DNA of 25,682 nucleotides, from positions 1-25,682 of the IMG/VR virus record IMGVR_UViG_3300030380_000833, one strand, 5' to 3'. Source of the stretch: a virus. Positions 22,391 to 25,682 of the stretch are shown here, piece by piece. The translations under genes and the position numbers were made by a program. The notes beneath the pieces were generated by a model that saw nothing but the letters and a program-made list of their open reading frames with translations, was not told where the DNA came from and did no database searches. Position 1 is the stretch's first letter, and every line of letters begins with the position of its first letter.

Positions 22391-22419
22391 CCCCTCCCCC
22401 GTCCCCTCTAGCATACCCC
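22391..22419 (-). other. Potential G-quadruplex (four G-runs on the minus strand)
   Basis: The plus strand has C-runs of 4, 5, 4 and 4 at 22391-22394, 22396-22400, 22403-22406 and 22416-22419, separated by 1, 2 and 9 bases. The minus strand therefore carries four runs of at least four G within 29 bases, meeting the usual G-quadruplex pattern. The surrounding DNA is AT-rich, so the tract stands out. Confidence 0.6.
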
Positions 22420-22425
22420 GGCCCT

Positions 22426-22566
22426 CATGTCAACCATAGACAAACCAGAGGTTGGCATGGTTATTGCATAGGAATCTGGCCCTCTGGCTACCACAGCCAA
22501 CAAGAGAATACAAGAGTTGACATGTGAGAGGCACTCTGGCACCCCATAGGTCAACCCAAGTCAACC
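22426..22566. repeat. Cluster of short repeated motifs (GTCAACC/GGTTGAC and TCTGGC)
   Basis: The cluster includes an inverted repeat CATGTCAACC (22426-22435) with GGTTGGCATG (22450-22459). A single reverse half-site GTTGACATG starts at 22516. Two direct GTCAACC copies lie exactly 10 bases apart (22550-22556 and 22560-22566). TCTGGC occurs at 22475, 22483 and 22535, and its partial complement CCAGA at 22445. CAAGAG is repeated 10 bases apart at 22501 and 22511. The mixture of orientations and helical spacing is typical of multi-site protein binding at origins or operators. Confidence 0.6.
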
Positions 22567-22628
22567 ACAAACACACAACACCACCCATTGCAACTACTAT
22601 ATAGTTATATGCATAGATCAAATAGTTA

Positions 22629-22656
22629 TTGACACCAGTGATCCACACGCTATCAT
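22629..22656 (+). promoter_or_regulatory. Rightward sigma70-type promoter
   Basis: TTGACA (22629-22634), a 16-base spacer and TATCAT (22651-22656) on the plus strand, with transcription expected near 22663. It reads into the first rightward gene at 22695 and so probably opens the early/replication unit. Confidence 0.75.
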
Positions 22657-22694
22657 GGCTGCACAAATTAATTAATAACTACATAGGTAAACAC

Positions 22695-22991
22695 ATGAGC
22701 ACATTTACAACATTACTAGACATCCGTAACGACATAGCCGACTCATTGCATACTGTTGGTTTAGACAACTGGTCGCAGCGCCTAGTCATAGGGAGCGAGT
22801 ACAACAGCATGTCGCGAGCTATAGAGGCCTACTTAGGCATAGACAAGGATACAGAGCATGACATGCCAGAGACGCTGGAACAGATGAAAGCATGGTACTC
22901 CGCAAGCGAAGGTCTGACATGGTTGTTTAACGATGCAGTGCGAGAGTTCAACATACCAGTAACACTAATAGACGAAACAATAGCGGCATAG
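22695..22991 (+). CDS. First early protein, unknown function (98 aa)
   Basis: The ATG at 22695 is preferred to the TTG at 22629 because the TTG is part of the -35 box. The ATG has ATAGGT seven bases upstream and lies 32 bases after the expected transcription start. The 98-residue protein is acidic and helical: TLLDIRNDIADSLHTVGLDN, then MSRAIEAYLGIDKDTEHDMP and a C-terminal EFNIPVTLIDETIAA. No cysteine and no membrane segment. As the first gene of the early transcript it may be a host-takeover factor, but nothing in the sequence shows this and I do not recognise the family. Confidence 0.7.
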   Translation: MSTFTTLLDIRNDIADSLHTVGLDNWSQRLVIGSEYNSMSRAIEAYLGIDKDTEHDMPETLEQMKAWYSASEGLTWLFNDAVREFNIPVTLIDETIAA

Positions 22992-23089
22992 CCGCGAACC
23001 ATCCTAGGCCACGATGTAAAACTTGCCTGTTGCGTCCTGAGCACGACGAGTATAAACTGCTCGCACACTTTAACGACAGAGGTTTACAC

Positions 23090-23326
23090 ATGAAACTACG
23101 ACAAATTGCATCTAACCAGACAGAACTAGAGTTACCCTGTGGCGCTGTGGTTCTATTCAGTTACGAGACACCAGTAGCAGCACAGCTAGCGTCGGGTGGT
23201 TTTATACGCACAGAACAGAAATGGTCTGTAACCACTAGCCGACACATCAACAAATGGTTGCAGGGTATTGACGCGCAGGAAGTACCACAGGCAGACTTGT
23301 ACACTTTGACAGGAGAGGCAGCATAA
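23090..23326 (+). CDS. Conserved small phage protein with TTSRHINKWL motif (78 aa)
   Basis: The ATG at 23090 has AGAGG seven bases upstream; the in-frame TTG at 23030 has none. The 78-residue protein starts MKLRQIASNQTELELPCGAV, followed by VLFSYETPVAA (strand-rich) and EQKWSVTTSRHINKWLQGID. I recall the pattern VLFSYxTPVAA ... TTSxHINKWL from a widespread short phage family of unknown function. It probably forms a small beta barrel with one helix. Its last base overlaps the next tiny gene by one. The 98 bases upstream are open in the same frame (CKTCLLRPEHDE) but have no start with a ribosome binding site. Confidence 0.75.
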   Translation: MKLRQIASNQTELELPCGAVVLFSYETPVAAQLASGGFIRTEQKWSVTTSRHINKWLQGIDAQEVPQADLYTLTGEAA

Positions 23327-23421
23327 TGTTAAAAGACTGGAAATATAAATTAATGATTATTGGCCTAATGTTTATCTTAGTGGTAGACTGGGAACACACA
23401 CTAACACTCTGGGGTTTTTAG
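23326..23421 (+). CDS. Tiny single-span membrane protein (31 aa)
   Basis: A 31-codon frame with its ATG overlapping the previous stop by one base (TAATG). It encodes a basic start (MLKDWKYK), a hydrophobic segment at about residues 9-20 (LMIIGLMFILVV) and a short polar end (DWEHTLTLWGF). The upstream GGAGAGG supplies a ribosome binding site. Topology is N-in, C-out by the positive-inside rule. Tiny hydrophobic early phage peptides often target host membrane functions, but the function here is unknown. It is too short for homology judgement by eye. Confidence 0.5.
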   Translation: MLKDWKYKLMIIGLMFILVVDWEHTLTLWGF

Positions 23422-23422
23422 T

Positions 23423-23521
23423 ATGATTTGGAGCGCGATAAAAGATTTTTGCACTGCCTATGTTGTAATACTGGTGCTGGTTGGTGTATTATTTTTAATT
23501 GAAACTTACTTACTGGGGTAG
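23423..23521 (+). CDS. Tiny single-span membrane protein (32 aa)
   Basis: A 32-codon frame one base after the stop of the 31-residue gene. The protein starts MIWSAIKDFCTAYVVILVLV, followed by GVLFLIETYLLG, with one long hydrophobic span at about residues 10-27. The next ATG follows four bases after the stop. The ribosome binding site is weak (GGGG at 23411-23414), so coupling to the preceding gene is likely. Two consecutive single-span peptides suggest a pair acting together at the membrane, such as exclusion or pinholin-like proteins. That is inference. Confidence 0.5.
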   Translation: MIWSAIKDFCTAYVVILVLVGVLFLIETYLLG

Positions 23522-23524
23522 ATT

Positions 23525-23728
23525 ATGAGCAATGAATATAAAGAAGCGAACGACGAACGTCTTATGGAATCAGTCTATGAGATAGTGGATAGCCTGACAG
23601 AGCTAGCGGCTCGCAGGTTACTAGAGGACATGCTGTTTACACAAGGCATAGAAAGCGAAGCATTCGACTGGACACTACGCAACCAGACTAAACAGTTTAT
23701 CGAACAGGCAGAGAAGGCAGTAGCATGA
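23525..23728 (+). CDS. Small helical protein, unknown function (67 aa)
   Basis: A 67-residue acidic, fully helical-looking protein (MSNEYKEANDERLMESVYEI, then LTELAARRLLEDMLFTQGI and FIEQAEKAVA). No cysteine and no hydrophobic span. Its TGA overlaps the next ATG (ATGA). Its place in the coupled early operon supports expression. I do not recognise the family. Confidence 0.65.
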   Translation: MSNEYKEANDERLMESVYEIVDSLTELAARRLLEDMLFTQGIESEAFDWTLRNQTKQFIEQAEKAVA

Positions 23729-24222
23729 ACATATTTTATATCTCAACTGATCCTGTGCGTGCAGCAGTGTGGCAGTGTGATAAACATGTGGTCAAGATGA
23801 TCCTAGAGTCAGCACAGATGCTATGCACAGCACACCATGAGTTTGGCAACCATGACGTGCCGTACAAAGTAGCGCACAGGAACCACCCCAGCACTATATG
23901 GGCTAGGGAAAGCGCAGCAAACTATAGATGGCTATACAGGCATTTTAAGGCTCTCTCAGAGGAGTACACAGAACGCTATGGTAAGGTACATCTATCGTGG
24001 CAAAAGTGCTCAGAGGCGCTGTGGAATCCTCCTAGAGGCATTCCTAACCCAGAGTTAGGATCAATAGACCATACACCACCACCACAGTGCATGCCTGACG
24101 AGTGCAAACGCGCTAGCAGTCTGGAGGCATACCGTGTATACTATTTCAAATATAAACCACAGGTTATCGACATGCGATGGCCTGAGAATCGACAACCACC
24201 AATGGAGCTATTTGCAGCATGA
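23725..24222 (+). CDS. Conserved phage protein with CDKHVVKM and NHPSTIWAR motifs (165 aa)
   Basis: The 165-residue protein starts MNIFYISTDPVRAAVWQCDK. Residues 18-32 hold CDKHVVKMILESAQM; 52-62 NHPSTIWARES; then NYRWLYRHFKALSEEYTERY (66-85), GKVHLSW and a C-terminal YRVYYFKYKPQVIDMRW. I recall this motif order from many phage proteins annotated only as hypothetical. The arrangement K-M-xx-E-xx-Q..., NHPxxxW and a helix with Y..Y also recalls the pyrimidine-dimer DNA glycosylase-like family (Pfam Pyr_excise), so a DNA base repair or modification role is possible but not shown. It overlaps both neighbours by 4 bases. Confidence 0.75.
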   Translation: MNIFYISTDPVRAAVWQCDKHVVKMILESAQMLCTAHHEFGNHDVPYKVAHRNHPSTIWARESAANYRWLYRHFKALSEEYTERYGKVHLSWQKCSEALWNPPRGIPNPELGSIDHTPPPQCMPDECKRASSLEAYRVYYFKYKPQVIDMRWPENRQPPMELFAA

Positions 24223-24449
24223 GCGATACATTCTCACATGACATAGACGAAACAGATGAATCTGAGCCTGAGAACCTCAGTGTTCGTGAGTTAAAAGAAA
24301 ACGACCTGATTGAATACAGGTTGAACACAATGACTATATCAGAGGTATGCAACGCGGCCTCTAAATGGCTAACGATGACAATAGCCGACCACAGCGATGC
24401 ACAGATTGATGCGTTACATGAAAAACTATTTAACAGGGAGCTACACTAA
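24219..24449 (+). CDS. Small acidic protein, unknown function (76 aa)
   Basis: A 76-residue protein with a very acidic first third (DIDETDESEPENLSVRELKE). A helical remainder follows (LNTMTISEVCNAASKWLTM, then DAQIDALHEKLFNREL). It overlaps the upstream gene by 4 bases and the downstream zinc-finger gene by 1 base. The acidic start could mimic DNA, as many early phage inhibitors do, but this is speculative. I do not recognise the family. Confidence 0.65.
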   Translation: MSDTFSHDIDETDESEPENLSVRELKENDLIEYRLNTMTISEVCNAASKWLTMTIADHSDAQIDALHEKLFNRELH

Positions 24450-24646
24450 TGAGGTGCAGAGCGTGCAACAGCGGCCCACTGGGTGAGATTGAGCTAGCTA
24501 GGAAAGACCACAAAAGCGGGGAGTTCCTAGACCTGTGCAACACTTGCTACACTGTGTCCAATAGAGCCATAATTGCTCAACAATATGAGTCACTCTATCT
24601 GGACGAAAGCCAACTGGATGAGCTAGAATTTGAACTTTTTGACTAG
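24449..24646 (+). CDS. Small zinc-finger protein (65 aa)
   Basis: A 65-residue protein with two CxxC pairs, C3-x2-C6 (MRCRACNSG) and C30-x2-C33 (LCNTCYTV), spaced like a single four-cysteine zinc site. Basic residues lie between them (ELARKDHKSGEFLD). The C-terminus is acidic (LDESQLDELEFELFD). Small treble-clef or zinc-ribbon proteins of this kind in early phage operons often bind nucleic acids or host RNA polymerase; the target here is unknown. Its ATG overlaps the previous stop, and it is the last gene before the promoter of the ssDNA-binding protein. Confidence 0.7.
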   Translation: MRCRACNSGPLGEIELARKDHKSGEFLDLCNTCYTVSNRAIIAQQYESLYLDESQLDELEFELFD

Positions 24647-24652
24647 GAGGAC

Positions 24653-24680
24653 TTGCGTTGATTTGAAAATCCTGTATAAT
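24653..24680 (+). promoter_or_regulatory. Rightward promoter for the ssDNA-binding protein/primase unit
   Basis: A consensus TATAAT (24675-24680) follows a weak TTGCGT (24653-24658) at 16 bases. Transcription is expected near 24687, giving an 80-base leader before the ssDNA-binding gene. The -10 is perfect, the -35 poor, so an activator or modest constitutive use is possible. Confidence 0.55.
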
Positions 24681-24708
24681 ATACCTATGAAGCGAAGGAA
24701 TAAACATA

Positions 24709-24765
24709 ATGGATATTCTTAAAGTTTCATATTTAGTAACCTACAATAACCACAGGAGTCTGTAG
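24709..24765 (+). CDS. Possible 18-residue leader peptide ahead of the ssDNA-binding gene
   Basis: A short frame MDILKVSYLVTYNNHRSL with GAAGGA about nine bases upstream of its ATG. It stops directly at the ATG of the ssDNA-binding protein (TAGATG), and its end carries the AGGAG of that gene (24754-24758). It could couple or modulate translation of the ssDNA-binding protein. It is equally possible that it is chance, since only 19 codons are involved. Confidence 0.3.
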   Translation: MDILKVSYLVTYNNHRSL

Positions 24766-25137
24766 ATGGCTGTAGCAGAGATGAAAGTAGCCTTTAGTAA
24801 CTTGCGTGAGACTGAGACGTATCAGGGTCAAGATACTGGACGGTTTACCTTGACGGGTACTCTGGACGATGCAACGGCAGAGATGTTGTCCGCACAGGGT
24901 GTTAAAATCAAAGCCTACGAGGACATGGCACAACGAAAGTTTGCCAGTAAGTTTCCGGTGAAGATCATAGACGCGAATGACGCGCCCTTCACTGGTGACA
25001 TTCCCAGAGGCTCTCTTGTACGCATTAGCTACAAGACAGGCCCAGCACACCCAGTGCATGGTACGCCGACGTACCTGAACGCTGTGCGGGTGTTGGAACT
25101 TGCTGAAGATGCGTCTGGGATAGATGACGAACTCTAA
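24766..25137 (+). CDS. Single-stranded DNA-binding protein, T7 gp2.5-like role (123 aa)
   Basis: A 123-residue protein with strands and small loops fitting an OB-like fold: MAVAEMKVAFSNLRETETYQ, then GRFTLTGTLDDATAEMLSAQ and a basic patch (EDMAQRKFASKFPVKIID). SLVRISYKTGPAHPVHGTPT follows, and the end is acidic (LAEDASGIDDEL), as in phage and bacterial ssDNA-binding proteins whose tails recruit replication partners. The ATG has AGGAG seven bases upstream. It lies directly before the primase-helicase and overlaps it by 14 bases, the expected replication pairing. Family assignment rests on tail, size and neighbour, not on a residue-level match. Confidence 0.72.
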   Translation: MAVAEMKVAFSNLRETETYQGQDTGRFTLTGTLDDATAEMLSAQGVKIKAYEDMAQRKFASKFPVKIIDANDAPFTGDIPRGSLVRISYKTGPAHPVHGTPTYLNAVRVLELAEDASGIDDEL

Positions 25138-25682
25138 GTTTATTAAGCATGAATCCTGCCCAGTATGCGGCAGTAGTGATGCGCTGGCCCGTTATAGTGA
25201 CGGGTCGGCCCATTGCTTCTCCGCTGGGTGTAACCACCATGAGAATGGTAATGGTGAAGTAGTGAGCATTGCAGAGAAAAGACCGCTAGAGTTCAATGGT
25301 GCCACGGCTTCCATACCAGAGCGTCGAATCACACAGGCTACGTGCGCCAAGTTTGGCGTTACTGTGGAGTTCGATAGGTCAGGTAAGATAAGCCGACATC
25401 ACTATCCATACTATGCTGTGGACACTAACGAGGTGAAAGGCAGCAAGGTACGCATTGTTCAGAACAAAGACTTTTACGCCACAGGCTCGTTGCAGGGTGT
25501 AGGGTTGTTTGGTCAGAACACTTGCAGGGGTAGAGGCAAGTTTATAACGATAACAGAGGGCGAACTGGACGCGCTGAGCGTGTCTGAGATGTTCGACAAC
25601 AAATGGGATGTGGTGTCGCTACGCTCTGGCGCATCCGCAGCAGCAAAGGAAATAAAAGAGCAATTAGAGTGGCTTGAGGGCA
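25124..25682 (+). CDS. T7-like primase-helicase, N-terminal part (runs off the right edge)
   Basis: The ATG at 25124 overlaps the previous gene by 14 bases; 186 codons are visible. Residues 12-36 form a zinc finger: CPVC (C12, C15), then HCFSAGC (C31, C36), with HH following at 38-39. A TOPRIM-type catalytic core comes later, with the EGELDAL motif in FITITEGELDALSVSEMF and VVSLRSGASAAAKEI. This is the primase half of T7 gene 4-type proteins, which make RNA primers on the lagging strand; the helicase half lies beyond the window. The second Cys pair is C-x4-C where T7 has C-x2-C, so zinc geometry may differ or a His may replace one ligand. Confidence 0.92.
   Translation, partial: MTNSKFIKHESCPVCGSSDALARYSDGSAHCFSAGCNHHENGNGEVVSIAEKRPLEFNGATASIPERRITQATCAKFGVTVEFDRSGKISRHHYPYYAVDTNEVKGSKVRIVQNKDFYATGSLQGVGLFGQNTCRGRGKFITITEGELDALSVSEMFDNKWDVVSLRSGASAAAKEIKEQLEWLEG

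Larger units (their letters stand above)
22156..22694. other. Non-coding divergence region between the two transcription units
   Basis: 539 bases without a convincing gene, separating the leftward and rightward units. From left to right it holds the leftward leader and promoter (22167-22240), a dyad (22302-22317), a C-rich tract (22391-22419), a cluster of short repeats (22426-22566) and a rightward promoter (22629-22656). Short open frames here lack ribosome binding sites and cross the repeats. Confidence 0.8.

Noticed and set aside
22517-22522. TTGACA as a -35 box
   Set aside because: No -10-like hexamer occurs 15-19 bases downstream; the motif is better explained as a half-site of the GTCAACC repeat cluster.
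22629-22694. Longer form of the first rightward protein starting at a TTG
   Set aside because: The TTG is the -35 box of the rightward promoter and would be outside the transcript.
22982-23089. Open coding-like stretch (CKTCLLRPEHDE) upstream of the 78-residue gene, possible frameshift from the 98-residue gene
   Set aside because: No ATG or ribosome binding site in that frame and no slippery heptamer at the upstream stop; noted only as a possible gene remnant.
1-25682. tRNA genes, integrase, attachment sites, insertion sequences
   Set aside because: No cloverleaf-like sequence, recombinase motif or terminal inverted repeats of a mobile element were seen by eye on either strand; nothing in this window suggests lysogeny.

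Overview
The window is part of the genome of a tailed double-stranded DNA phage with podovirus features, probably a marine or aquatic phage of a Gram-negative (proteobacterial-type) host. No cellular genes are seen. The head and portal genes recall the P22-like podovirus plan (a 666-residue portal, a separate acidic scaffold, an HK97-type coat protein). The tail is built from two tubular or adaptor proteins followed by a large fibre. The replication genes on the right recall T7 (ssDNA-binding protein, then a primase-helicase with zinc finger and TOPRIM). No phage RNA polymerase lies in the window, and the promoters I can read look like host sigma70 promoters, so at least this part is probably read by host polymerase.

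Layout. Positions 1-22155 form one leftward block on the minus strand: putative small terminase, an M15 peptidase endolysin, large terminase, three tiny basic proteins, portal, a run of small accessory genes, a FmdB-like zinc ribbon, scaffold, major capsid, a terminator, a holin-like membrane protein, a 972-residue low-complexity virion protein with calcium-binding repeats, tail tubular A-like and B-like proteins, a repeat-rich tail fibre with a C-terminal S74 chaperone, a cassette of three small proteins, and three putative internal or ejection proteins, the last running off the left edge. Most genes touch or overlap by 1-4 bases, as in a translationally coupled operon.

Positions 22156-22694 are a 539-base non-coding divergence region. 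It holds a strong leftward promoter, a dyad, a C-rich tract with G-quadruplex potential on the minus strand, a cluster of short repeated motifs in both orientations, and a rightward promoter. This is the best candidate in the window for the early control region, and possibly for an origin.

Positions 22695-25682 are a rightward early/replication block: small unknown proteins, two 31-32 residue single-span membrane peptides, a conserved 165-residue phage protein, a small zinc-finger protein, the ssDNA-binding protein behind its own promoter, and the start of the primase-helicase.

The most interesting non-gene signal is a nearly duplicated control cassette (TTGACT, 17-base spacer, extended TATAAT, then a small hairpin just before the first ribosome binding site). 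It occurs once before the terminase genes and once before the scaffold/capsid genes, apparently splitting the late region into two transcription units.
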